A stretch of 64,000 nt of DNA from Rhea pennata (Eukaryota; Chordata; Aves; Rheiformes; Rheidae): NCBI RefSeq assembly GCF_028389875.1, contig NC_084670.1, positions 10,387,383 through 10,451,382 of the forward strand. The letters run 5' to 3'. Shown piece after piece: positions 1-13,000 of the stretch (its first letter is position 1; every line of letters begins with the position of its first letter). The notes under the pieces were generated by a model. It did not search any database. It saw only the letters and a list, made by a program, of their open reading frames with translations, and was not told the origin of the DNA. Both the position numbers and the translations under genes were made by a program.

Positions 1-1015
1 TTAGTAGTGTGAAGTCTAGTTGGAGGACTGTGGTTAGTGGCGCCCCCCCAGGGCTCAGTACTGGGTCCCATCCTGTTCAGCTTATTCATCAATGACCCGG
101 ATGAGGGGACAGAGTGCCTCCTCAGCAAGTTTGCTGAGGATACCAAGCTGGGAGGAGTGGCTGACACACCTGAGGGCTGTGCTGCCATTCAGAGAGACCT
201 GGACAGGCTGGAGAGTTGGGTGGAGAGGAAACTCATGAGGTTCAACAAGGGCAAGTGCAGAGTCCTGCACCTAGGGAGGAATAACCCGAGGCACCAGTAC
301 AGGCTGGGGGCTGACCTGCTGGAGAGCAGCTCTGCAGAGAAAGACCTAGGAGTGCTGGTGGATGACAAGATGACCATGAGCCAGCAACGTGCCCTTGTGG
401 CCAAGAAGGCTAATGGTCTCCTGGGGTGCATTGGGAAGAGTGTTGCCAGCAGGACAAGGGAGGTGATCCTGCCCCTCTACCCAGCCCTGGTGAGGCCTCA
501 TCTCGAGTACTGTGTCCAGTTCTGGGCTCCCAGTACAAGAGAGACATGGAGCTACTGGAGAAAGTCCAGCGTAGGGTTATAAAGATGATCAGAGGGCTGG
601 AGCATCTGCCCCATGAGGAACGGCTGCGAGAGCTGGGCCTCTTCAGCCTGGGGAAGAGAAGACTGAGGGGGGATCTCATCAATGTGTACAAGTACCTGAA
701 GGGAGGGTGTCAGGGGGACAGGACAAACTCTTTTCAGTTGTCCCATGTGACAGGACAACAGGCAATGGGCAGAAATTGAAGCACAGGAAATTCTGCCTGA
801 ACACGAGGGGGAATTTCTTCCCTGTGAGAGTGATGGAGCACTGGCACAGGTTGCCCAGAGAGGTTGTGGAGTCTCCTTCTCTGGAGACATTCAAGGCCCG
901 CCTGGATGCAACGCTGTCTACCATGCTCTAGGTGACCCTGCTTGAGCAGGTGGGTTGGACTAGATGATCTCCAGAGGTCCCTTCCAATCTTACTGGTTCT
1001 ATGATTCTATGATAT
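1..1015 (+). mobile_element. CR1 LINE, 5'-truncated copy (3' part of ORF2 plus 3' UTR)
   Basis: The block carries the C-terminal half of a CR1 reverse transcriptase, followed by the short CR1 3' UTR with its highly conserved tract (GATGATCTCCAGAGGTCCC at about 964-982). It ends at about 1011 in the diagnostic repeated octamer (ATTCTATG) used by CR1 for target-primed integration. The left end runs off the window, so the 5' extent is unknown. CR1 is the dominant LINE family in birds and normally leaves 5'-truncated copies without clear target-site duplications, as here. Frameshifts in the coding part show it is dead. Confidence 0.95.
37..931 (+). pseudogene. CR1 reverse transcriptase (ORF2), frameshifted remnant
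   Basis: Three successive frames together cover the RT fingers/palm to the C-terminus. Frame 1 runs from 37 to about 535, with the [12 protein letters not shown] motif at once and then the catalytic palm box. A second frame runs from about 530 to 735 ([15 protein letters not shown] onward). A third runs from about 735 to the TAG at 929-931 ([13 protein letters not shown], then the conserved C-terminal PREVVESPSLETFKARLD). Two frameshifts, near 525-540 and 722-740, break it. The palm motif, normally F/Y-A-D-D in this family, reads F-A-E-D here (GAG at 136-138), so the first catalytic aspartate is lost as well. RT would normally copy CR1 RNA at the nick made by the ORF2 endonuclease, which lies upstream of this fragment. 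Confidence 0.93.
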
Positions 1016-4000
1016 TTGATACTGGTTGTTAGTTAAATGGCTAATTTCTGGTTAAGTAGCAGCAGTTTAGTTGCAGGAAAGATGCACTCAATGCCTTTTT
1101 GAAGCTAGATCATTTGGTCATGATGGGAGCAGCCAAGGTATGAGAAATTTTAATAGCATTTTTCATCCAGAGGTATCAATGTCATTTGTGTTTCAGGGAT
1201 TAGGAAACATAGTTGGGAAGCTGATGTAGCTCACACAATTCCCTCTGCAACCTAGCAGTTTGCCTGAGACTAGAACTCTCATCTTGAATCCCTGCCCAGA
1301 GAAATTCTGCAGCTGAACTAAAATGACACTGAGTGCTATATTTGAGTTTGACGTTATTATCTTAGCTGTGTGATACAGTTTTCTGCAGTGCAGGGGAGAT
1401 GCTCATCTTAGGTCTCAGGGCCAAATTCTCAGCAGTGAATGTGGGATGAGACACTTAATGGGGCAGAGACTGATCTCAAATCTTCACTCTGAAAATGTGC
1501 ACCTGAAAACCTCCCGCATGGGAAAGGTCCCTGCTCTGCTGGGTGCTGTAGAAACACGGCTCCAAGAAATTGTCTTGATCCCAGGAAGAGTGTTTTCTAA
1601 TTTCTTTCCTACTGCATCGCCAGCATTTACACAAAATGCAGAACACTGAGCTGAATGGCAGATCTGGGCAAAACTTGGCAGTTCTGAATTGAGCTCAGCC
1701 TGTTTAATTGGAAATTAGAATCCCACTCATCTGGCCTGAAATTGCTATTAAAAGATCCTTTGAGGACACAATGCTGAATTAAATCAACCTTGCTATATGG
1801 ACATCCAGGGAACTGCACCAAATTAGAGCAGTTGAAGATCTGACTTGTTATGTTTGTTTGTGCTCAAAGCCTGGGGAAGGGAAACTGAGATAAGCAAAAA
1901 TGATTTTTTTTTAGGGCAAACAGTCAAAAGGAATGGCTGCGAGATATTACAAAGCATTGCTCAAAATGGGTCCTCAGAAAATGCTAACTTGCAACTGTTG
2001 CTTCTGAAAGGCAGCTCCCCTTTCACATGCACAGAAGTATCACTGAGCAATCTTCTCTCTGCCTCTTGCTTGTTTATAATCGATCTCCTGTTTTCCACTG
2101 GTCTTGCTAGTTTTAGTTCTTCCTTAAGCTATTAGTGGCAGGAGCTAAAATGCCCGTTTGCTTTGCATAGCAGGGATGTGAGTGATACGAAGCCAGATGG
2201 CTGCCAAGATGAGCAGTTGAGAGTGTCTGCACGTTATTAATTGCAGCTGTTGTTTTTGCAGTTGGAGGTGATGGTAAGGTTCTTAGCAGCAGCCAGGAAC
2301 AGATGGACAAAGAAGGATCTGGCTTGGTGGTATGTGATTAATATCCACTGGAATGGGGTGCATTCAGCACCAGTCTAGATTTAGACCTGCTGCTGGACAG
2401 TGTGATCATAGGGATGGATTTATTCTGGCTTACCAGTAAAGGTGATGGCCTGGAGCCCACTTAGATATACTGGTGTGATCCCATTGTATTTGTTTGAAGC
2501 TGCATTGATTTACAATGCTTCTTGCTATTTTTCCTTTGTTTTGCTCTAACAGCTGCATTACATTACTAAAATAAAAGCCCTAAAAGCATATCATTTTCTG
2601 AGCTGCTTCCCCTGCTTTTTCTTGTTCCAGGCACAAACATCCATCTCTCTTTAAACACCTATTGCATCTGCCTAAATTAAGTCACTGCTTCAAAGCAGAA
2701 ATTCACCTTTAGGGAACATCCGCTGTTATTCTGTAATCCTGGCTTGTTGTCTCCTGTGCTAATGAGAGATCCAGCACTGAAGGTAAGGGCTTGTATTGGT
2801 AAGAGCTGAAGGGAGGAGTTAATCATCCCATCATCCCCTAAACAGGAGGCTGGAATGTCTTGGCTCCTTGCTGAGAGTGGAAGGGTTGTTTCTGGTCAGG
2901 CTAAATCCTGTCTAATGCTGCATCCTGTTTCTGTCAGTGTCCAGGAGTAGACACTAAAGGAAGACACGTAATTAGTGTATTTTCTTTGCCTATAACTCCC
3001 AGGCTCTGGCAATCAGTAGCTTAAGGACTTCATGAACTAGAGGCATGCTGTGCAGTCAGCAAAAAGCATAGATGTTTGTCTCCTTTACAAAACTTAAAGG
3101 AGACTTGCTATTCCATGTTCCCTTCTCACCAGATTCACTCATAATACAACATTCCTACTTCTTTGTGGCTCAGAAGACAAGCTGAACTTCGGTTGATGTT
3201 CTTGATTCAGGGTGTTTCAGAGCCTGCTGCTGTAGGCGACAAATTTTGCTAGGTCCTATCTCCTTAACCTGTTAGTTTGCAGGCTGTCTTCTGGATTTGC
3301 ATTGACAGCTGTTTGAGTTTGGCATTTTGACTGCCATGGAAAATCCTGCTTTTCCAGTAGGAGGGAAAAACAAAGATAAAAAGAGTTCCTGTAAAAGGAC
3401 TCTTTCAAGAAACGACATAGACCAGTTTTGCTTGTCGATGTTGTGAGATCTTCCCCCGTTCAGAGCAGGAGAAGATCTGGTTTGTCATATTTGGATGCCT
3501 ATGGTGATGATAATGGCCTCAGACAGGTATTTGGCTTGTGACCACCCACATGCCTAAATCACTGGAAAAGTACTTGAGATTTTTTAGATCTGTCTGTAAC
3601 TACCATCTTGCACTAAGATAGAGCTGGTTTGCCAGGAATCAGTCTGAGAGAGTTTGTGCTTCGAGCACAGGGAACCTCTCTGCTCAGAGCTTCAAGCATT
3701 TTGACACTTGTAACATTTTTCGAATTTGGATTTCCTGGTTTTGACCTGTTTACATTTGTTGGGATAGTGACATTACTGTGTGAAGGGTATGTTGCTACCT
3801 GGATTGTGATTTTGGGGATGATGTTAGGGTTTTTGTATTAGGACACAGCTGATGCCTCCCTAGGTTTCCTCTCCAGAAGAAGTCCTCTTCAGCCTTTGCA
3901 GGACTGAGAATGAGCTGACCTGCAGATTGGGATGGGATAAGTTACTTCTCCTTCAAATGCAAGGTATAGAAGTTGTGCATGTTCTTTACCCCTAAGATCT

Positions 4001-7000
4001 TGATAGGCCATGGTGACTCAGTTACACTCAACATGATGGCTGTGCACAGAGGTGTCTCTGTGATTGAGTCAGTTTTGATTCTATTCCTCTAAAAGTGTAT
4101 TCTCCATATAAAAGCAAGTTTTTATATGTTTAGCTGCAGAGGTATCATGCACAGTTATATATATTTCCTGTAGTTGTGTTCACACATACAATTGTTCTAA
4201 CTCTGCGCATGGTTATTTCTTCTCTGATGTGATCTGACTACAGCAAAAATTAAAATAAAGATTAGATTAGTTGTCATGGTAACAGCTACCCCTGCCTCAT
4301 ATGACGCACAGATTCTGTGAAGCGAAGGAGCACATATCAATTTACACTCTTAATTTTTGGGACACTCAGGGTTCAGCTCTTCCCAGGAGGTCTTCTGATG
4401 ACACCAAGTGATATCTCCCTGTTTCCACTGAGCAGGCTTATTTTCTTTGATTGCTTGTATTTACAAGAGCTTCAGAACTGTTACCATCATCCTTGGTAGA
4501 AACAGTCTCATCTTCGTTTCTGTTTCTTTCTTAAAACAACAAGAAGAGCAGGTAGACAATGGAAAAAAACTGAGGATGCTGAGGCAGTGAAAGATGTGCT
4601 TTTCCCCTGAGGAGAAGGAGAGTATTTAATTGGGGGTGTTTCTTGTGATTGGGTTTGAATATGATGGCTGCAGGCAAAGAGAAGGTTTCAAGGCAGGCCT
4701 GTCTAGCCCACCAGGCACACATAACCTCGAACACCAGTGGGGCAGCCAGAGGTGGTGGGGAAGGAGGATGGCTTCATGTCCTTTGTGGGCTCCTGGCGTT
4801 TGAATTCAGTGCCCCTGCTCTGAGGGGTACATGATGAAGGACGTGTTCCCCTCTCTTGGCAGACAGTGGGGCTCTTTGTCTATATTCAACATTTCTTTAC
4901 TTTTCAGTAATTTACACTGCTGAAGGTCTCTGGAAATCTCTCACAGCTGAGAAACAAGTAACTGTGCTCAGAGGGAAGGAAATGGCCAGGACCTTGTAGG
5001 GCATCAGTGCAGAGAGTGTGTGTAGACTGGAGCTGTATGGCTAATAAGTAATTGTTAATGAGGGGGAGAATTGTCACATAACATCAACATTTTTAAATAA
5101 GCACATAAATGCAGGTAACTCAAATTTGCCAGGCTGTCCTGGCTCATTTGTTTTCATGACTATACATCAAAGTTTTAAATATTTCTGCTTTGTATTGGAG
5201 AAAAATAAGCATCCTTGAGTAGATGTAGTCAAAATAATGATGTCTTGTGGTGTTGAAATCTCACTCATTGTATCCCCCAGCTACTGAACCTTTTAAGGTA
5301 TAAAGATGAGTTGAATTATCAGGTCTGCAGGAGAAGAACACATGAAGAGATGATGTAGTTGACTGCAGTTAATGACTACTAGTGTGTGTATATGTACGTT
5401 TTAAGAACAATATACGCTTTTGATTCTTGCCCTCAGACACATATCCATGTTGTGTTTCAGTCTTTATTCATGGTAATTCTTAAAATTTGTTTCAGGGCTA
5501 CCACTAATCCCAAAGCTGCATCTTAGAGGACAAGGGGCAAAGTTATGAGCCTGCCACTAATGAAGAGGTGAGAAACGAAAATTGGAGGATGCTGCTCTCT
5601 CCACTGCTTCCCAAAGCATATCTTGTTCATTCTGTTCGCTGCTACTTTTTCTTTCCTTCTTCCAAACAAGTGTTTTCTCCTACCTCCAGAAAAACCTGTT
5701 CATTTCAACTGCATCAGGTATCTAGTTCAGTCACAGAATGACCCTATGGTCTTGACAAAGTATTTTGCAGAAAGAAAGGGGAGAGTGAGAGTAATACCAC
5801 TGTGTTGGAAAACAGGGGTTTACAAGTCTCACTTGAATCACTGTTTATCTGCATGATTGAACTGAGTACCTGATTTACAAATGTGTAACAGAATCCTTCC
5901 TGATATGCATAAGAGTTCACAGCCTTTAACCTTTGGTTATTGAAAACTTGAATCAGCAGAGAGATTTTCACTGCCTGTAACACTGTCCAAGTTTATAGCC
6001 TCTGCTGCTCTAAAAGGAACTGAAGGAAGAGCCAATGCAGCAAACTCCCCAATTCAGGTGTGTAGGAGGATGCTTCAGACATCAGTGTTTGCATACTGTG
6101 GATATGGTATTGCCCAATTTGACAGATTATTCCAGGGCTAGGAATGAAGCAGTGTTGCAAAAAACTGTGCCTATATATAGTCCTATCATGTGGACCATCC
6201 TGGCAGGGAGAATCAGAGCCTCCTCGTTGTTCTCACAGGTGTCTGGCCCTGGAGGAATGGAAATTGGCCGTCACATCAGTCTGGGAACAGGAGGATGCCC
6301 TGATTATGTGCATAGCTCTTAAGAGGAACTGCAGGCTGAAAAGCTTTGCCCTGGAAGGCACTAGGCCGTAGGGACAGAACAAGAGATGTATTCAGATCGG
6401 GCCTGTTTGTCCCAACAGACTCCAGCTATTGCAAAGCTAAGAGTTCTGTGCACTATGCCCTCTACGCTTAGCCTGTGAAATCCTCTTTGTTAGGAGGCTG
6501 CTGTACAGCTTTTCCCCTTTCCCTCTGTGTCTAACTTGCTCATAAAAATTACTCTTTTCTATCTATGATGGAGACATCTCCTTGCTGATCTGTCTAACCA
6601 TTCATGAACCTACCTGATGACAAACCTCAGTCTTCCCAGCTGGAATCACAGCTCATGGTTTCTGGCCTTCTACTCCGTGGACTTAGATGACGGAATCTCC
6701 TTAGGCTTAGGGCTTCCCAGCAACGTGGATGGGACTGGATTTTGCTCTACCGAGAATGGGGGGCTGGAACTAGCCAGATTGTTTCCAAAGATAAGATGAG
6801 AAGCCGCAAGCTCTTATGAAACACCAAATCACACATCAACCTGAGTTTCTCATGGAAAACCTGTCAGCGAAAACTTTATTTGTGGCAGTGACTTAACATG
6901 CTAAGAGCTTAACACACTAGAAGAGGACAAAATGTCCCAGTTTACACTGGAGAGGCAGCATTATAATTCAAGGCATTGGTGTTGTCACAGCTGTAAGAAC

Positions 7001-10000
7001 AGAAACATATTATCAGTACTAATTATATTAATTAAAATTGTGTTGCTGTTTGTTTGAATGTTTACAGAGAGGAATACAGATTTTTTCCCCATTGTTTTAT
7101 TCCAGGACAGAAAATGGAGGCCTGAGAGTGGCCAAGTCTGCACAATGTGTGATCATACGTGCTATGATTCCTGAAATGTCTGCGGTTCTTTCCTGGGCCA
7201 GGATGTAACTACCAGAAAGATTTTAAAGCATTATTTAAATATATAGCACCTATTGTCTTTTAAAAACACAAGGACTTAAAGCAACATTCCTCTTCTTTAC
7301 ACAGTCTTAACACAGTGAGTGAACCTTTTCTATCTCTAGTATGCTTAACCTATGCCACATGCACAGACATCTACCCTGCTTTATGCCTCAGTTTAGTTCC
7401 AGCTTCTAGAAAAGAGATGAAATAGTTGTTATTCCTCTATTTCTTTGCTTTACATGAATTGCAAAGTCTTCTGAAAGAGTTTGTGTCTTCAGAGTCTAGC
7501 AGTGTGGGACTCTTGTTACAGTCAGGCTGAGAGAGCAAAGCAATGTCAGTACTAAAGATGTGCTACTCTGCCTAGTCCAGGAGGAGTCCTGCACTGCAGA
7601 GAACCTCTCTGGCTCCAGTGATGACCTCGACAGTTTACTGAGCACAGTTTCTCCTCCTTCCAGTTTATCCTGTTCCAGGCTGTGCTCAAACCCAAATGCA
7701 GTTCCTAGGCATCATTGCCATAGGTTTCCTGACTCACTATTTTCTGGTATCTTCATAAAGCTCTGGCTCTGCTTTTTATTCTTTCCTTGTTTCCTATCTC
7801 CAGGGCTGCACTGTTAATAACTAAAATAAAATACCAGCTCTGAAGGGACAAGGTCCTTTATTCTGCAATGTTCTTGCTGTGGCTAGGAGAGGGCGACTGC
7901 TCATGGCATCAGTGGGAGGAATGGGCTGTCTGTTAATACAAGTGTTCTATTTATGTGCTGTTAAAGACTCCTGCAATAATGCAGAGTTCTGGATGTCTCC
8001 TTCCTACGTGGGGCTGCAGAAAGAATTCTCTCTCCTGCTTTATGGTTTATGGCCAAAGCAGCTGCTGTAGGATGAGGCTACAGGAAAAGCAAGAAGGGGG
8101 CAGTTGTACGAAGACCTGAAAAACGTCACTTCCGTAAAATGTCATTCTGTAAAATTAGCAAAAGTCAATGCAGGTAGGAAGACACTTGTGCTGTGTGCAA
8201 ATCAACAATGTTTTTGTTTGCATTTTTTTTCTCACTAGATGGAGAAAGCCTCTTGAGTTCCATTCTGTCTGATTCCCTAAGGAAAGGGTGGAAATCATAA
8301 ATTTGGGGATGACCTGCTGCCCCAAGGTGAGTCTGGCGCATAAATAATATCAGTACGTGCACATTTATGCACTGTTGTATATAAAAATTGCTATATGTCT
8401 TTACAAGCTGCAGAATCAGATCTGTGCTCAGTCAATATGTGTAGCAAAACGTCAGAGAGGAAATGAGGACAAAGACTTTATCAGCATGATCCGAGTGGGG
8501 GAGAGTAGTCCTAAGTGCAGGTTACTCCTCAGCCCTGCCACAGCCTTTTGGTGGAGTCTGAGTCAAGCTGCTTCATCTCAACATGTCTCAGATCTCTTCT
8601 GTTAAAAAGGGCCAGAAGGACTTTCTTTGCAGTGTATCTGTCATCTATCAGCATCTTCAGCATGGGCTCAATCCTGGCTAGGTGAGCTGATCAGTTGGAC
8701 TGACTATGCTGGAACCTCAGTCATGCCCTATAGAAACGGTACAGCTCACTCAGTGGGCTTGCAAAATCTGACTGTGAGATGCAGATCTTACAGTGGCCTT
8801 ACTATTCAGATGCAAGGGAGCAGGTAGCGAGATGTTTTTGTTATCCTACGTGGATATGTACTAAGTCTCATTGCTGCATTCCCTTGCTGCATATCCTACA
8901 GCAGCGTTGTCTGAGCAGTATCTGAAAGTTTATTTCAGTGCAGCCACACTGCCTATCTCTGTCTAATCTTCCCTGTTTTGAGTGGTTTGCAGCTTTCCCT
9001 TTGTTTTGCTGCTGTTCAATGGCTCAAAGACTTGAGTCTCTCCGTCTTTCAGCCTGATACTTTCCAAGCAAACATAATCTAATGCTTACAGAGGAGTTTC
9101 CAGCACAACGTGTTGTGCTTCCCAGCACAAGCTGTCTCTGTTGGCTCTAAACTGCAGTAACAGCTATCTTAATCATCTTCCTTATTTGAACTGCAGTAGG
9201 CAGCTTAACCACAGATGATGAACCTGATAATTTTCCTAGTCCATGCCTGTATGATCCCAGACTCTGTTTCTATTTCCTACTCCTTTGTGATATTTAGTTG
9301 GTGGTGAAACCTGAGTGGAAATTGTCCGGCTTTAGCAAGTGAATGTTAGCTTCCTTTGGTGGATGAAAACAGGAGGAGAGTGAGTGGGTGAAAACCACTG
9401 GGTCACACTGTTCTGACAAGACTTACAAGGAGAAATAGCAGTTAATCTTCATCCTGCAATAATCACTTGCAAAGCCAGAGCTTTCTGACTGGGATGTGTC
9501 AGCAGTAATCTTGTGAAGAGCTTCTGCTTCCTGAATCAGTGACCAAGTGGTGAATATCCATCTCCATTTTACGTTGCCTTCTAGAGCCAGATCTTCACCA
9601 AACAGCACCATGAAGTCTTCCTCACCCTAATGGCACGTTTACCCAGGCAGCCCTGCTCTACTTTTGCAGACCTGAAGGCCTACAGGTGGTAATTGTGTGT
9701 GAAGTGGAGGAAGGAGACCTGTCCTGGGTTAAAGGAGGCCATAAGTAGAAAAGAAAGCAGGAAACGATGCCAAGTCAAAAGGACAGTGTGCTCCCGAGAG
9801 GGCTCAAGTCTGGCAGAACAGGACAGCAGCCAGTTTTGCTGCTCTGGGGTAGATGGTCTTGTTTAATGCCAGATCTGGTTATAAAGCTGTCTACGATCCT
9901 CGATGTCTATACAATCAAAGGGGTTGCTCTGGCTGGAGCTGATGTAAACTACTGGCAACAAAATTGCCTTCTTTCACTGAAAATCAGGGAAAAGATGTAG

Positions 10001-13000
10001 TCAAGCAGCCTTTCTCACACATCTGCAGAGTGCCAGGCTCTGTGGATTGCACCTGGTGGATAACTAGGCAAGAGCATTACAAATGCCTGGTTGGAGCAGA
10101 AGGCTTGCAAGCAGTCACGCATTTGCTTTACTCTTTGCAGTGGGACATTAAAGCCGTGGGGAATACAGGCCTGCGGGATGCCACTCCGAAAAGCAGCAAA
10201 AAGAGCTAGAGACTGTGTTTTGAGAAGGATCTAAAATGCAGCTTGTCTGCCAGCCTAAGTGAATTTTGCAGAAAACAGAAGAATTTAAGGGAAAATGAAG
10301 GCTTGGGGTGATTTTGCAAACTGGCCTGACATTGGCCTCGTATGCTTCACTCCTGACTGTATTGCACTTGAGCACCAGGCATCTAACCCATAACATTTGC
10401 TGAGTGTCCCCAGGAGCCTGAGAAAGAGAAGCTCTGCAGGGCAAATAAGGCTTTAGTTGACGTCTGAGTCTAGTAACCTTATTACAGGTTCTCTTTCCAC
10501 ATTAACTCAAGTCTTTACTCGTCTAAGTATTGCCAGTTTGCTCCTATAACAAAATCTCTAAGCAACTGCATACCTTTTGTTATTTAGGTATGGGGATTGT
10601 AGCTGTTTTTGAGTGCCTAAAGCAGATTGAAAAATCCAATTTTTCTGCAGAGCAGAATAATTTGGATTAGATTCATGTTTTCCTGTGAGCCAGATGTTCC
10701 TTGGGCCTAGTAGCTTTTCTGGGACCTTGATGGGTTTTTTTGCTGACTCCAGTTTCTTTTATTGGCTTCAGAGGGCTTTGAGCATCTGTAGTTCTGTCTT
10801 GGCGTAGTGCATGGGCCCCAGGCTCTTGTAGGGTCTTTAGAGCCATCCCAAAGCTCCCAAGCTATCTGCTGCAAAACTGGGAGCTCAGCCTGGCTTAACC
10901 CATCTGTCAGCAGGCTATGGGACCAGGTGCTAGTTGTTGGGCAATCTAGGAGGAATTTGGACATCAAAACTTTTCAAGAAATTCAGTATAGACTTGATAG
11001 AACCAGAGGTGTTTTGAATGAAATTTTGTATGGTTTTCTTGGTGAAATAAGGGGTTCGGAAAATTTCCGATCAGCTCTGCCTTGTTCTGCCATTCTCATA
11101 TCTCCATTCAAGGAACTGTGGTATCAGATGCTGTACTGCAAGCATCAAGCAGAAAGACTTTTCCCTGACAGACAAGACTTGCAGAAAATTTGGTATCTCC
11201 TATGTGGGTCAGAATTCTGGGTTCATAAGTAGGTCCCAGTAGGATTTATGTCCATGCATTATTTCTGTACTGTTTTGTCTTTGGTCTGCTTAATATTCTG
11301 ATTACATTGTGATTTTTAATGGTGTTGCTTGCAAATAGCTCAAAGTATGACAGGACAGAAACAGGACACAATTTGTTTGGTATATTCTCAGTGAAATCAG
11401 TAGCTTTGCTGGCTGTCTCCCCTTCTTAATGTTGATCTGTTTCTCCGTGCTCTAGTCTAAAAGCCAGCTCTGAGATGGTACCTACCAGGCAGCCTGTTTA
11501 AAATAATTATAGGTTGAGCAAATTAAAAGCAAACAGGAAAGGGATGATTACAAACCTAAGAGATGGTTGCTGGCACTTTCTCTGAGAGACCAGGGTGTTG
11601 TAATTCTTAAGCAGTTCCATAAGAGGCTGCCAACTATTTTTCCACCCTTTACATTGACTTCCCTTCCTTCCCTCCACCTTACTGCAAAATGATCTCATCT
11701 GGACATCTCACAGGGCTAAATGCAGTGTTGATGTGGACAGACAACTGTGTGACCACTGCCCGTTTTAAGATAGGAAGGAGGTGTGGACTATCACCTCTTC
11801 TGTCCCTCATCCCCATGGCAGTAAACCTGACCCTTGTTGTTCATTGCTACCCAACCCACTGTTGCGGTGCTGCAGAAGCACTCTGAAATGCCTGGGCAAC
11901 TGCATACTCCTCTTGCTGGGTCCAACTGGCTAGGAGCAGAATAGGACCTAATTATTATTTTTCTTTCTGAAAGGTTTCCTTCAAAAGCAAGGCTAACATG
12001 ATGCTGTTTTTATGTGTGGGCCTCTGTGTGTCTTCCCCCTCTGCTGTGACTTCTCTCTCTGTTTATCTCTTCTCTGTGGTGCGACATGCCTCCTGCTCTT
12101 GTCCTTTCTCCTCCACTCACAAGGACTGGCAGTAGAGTTGGGAAGACTTGAAATAAGGGTCCATTTGGCTTCTTCTCCGGCAAATGAGAAGGCCAGATCC
12201 AAACCTGAATCAAGGGCCTTGGGAGGCCCCAGAACAGCATATGGGGTGATGCCCTCAGCCTTGGAGGAGACAGAAACCAATCTGAAGGCTCTGATTCCAT
12301 CCTGGCCTAGCCCTAAGGTCCACAGAGATTCCTGCCACTCCAGAAGATGCTCATTTTCCTCCATATTTACACCCTGCCTGTTTTGGAGAGCAATGAGAGC
12401 TTCCAGCCCACCCCAGATTCATGAGAATAAGATATTGTAATGAACCTATAAATTCCCATATATGTATTTCCTATGAATGCTCCTGGATTACTCTCAGGAT
12501 TTTATAAAAGCTACCTAACAAACATGCCACTGATATAACTAGCTAATCATGTACATTCAGGGGAAATTTTTAATGCAGTAAGTCTTTTTATTTCTCCTGC
12601 AGCCAAGTCCTGTTCTTTTCTGCAACTGCTTCCTCATGTGGACAGTTCTTTCCCTTGAGAGTGTTAGAGTCAACTTTGTTGTTTACAAACTTGGCCTGTT
12701 TTCACCTCGGTCCCTCTGCTGCTATTTCCATTTCTCTGGTCATTCAAGTGACTGAAGACTCAGAGCCAGGCACAGAGCAGGAGAGTTTATGGCTGAAAGA
12801 TGAGCCAGAGAGGCGGAGAGATTCAAAAGAGAATTATCCATGTTTTGCAGCAAGAGTGAGCTATGACTGTGTCATAGCTAAGACGCACATGGGCGTCAGG
12901 GCAGAGGTAGGAAAGGCATGGATCCTTATTTCTTAAGTCCCTACTCCCACTGCTTGTCTGCTGCGGAAATCCCTGGTCCTGGTCCTGCAACATGGCCCAC

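Noticed and set aside
10807..11232. 141-codon open frame on the plus strand
   Set aside because: No recognisable domain, no convincing splice borders or promoter, and an opposing frame overlaps it; consistent with chance.
12012..12440. 142-codon plus-strand frame with two long minus-strand frames
   Set aside because: Three long frames overlap on both strands, which reflects biased composition rather than coding; no family motif.
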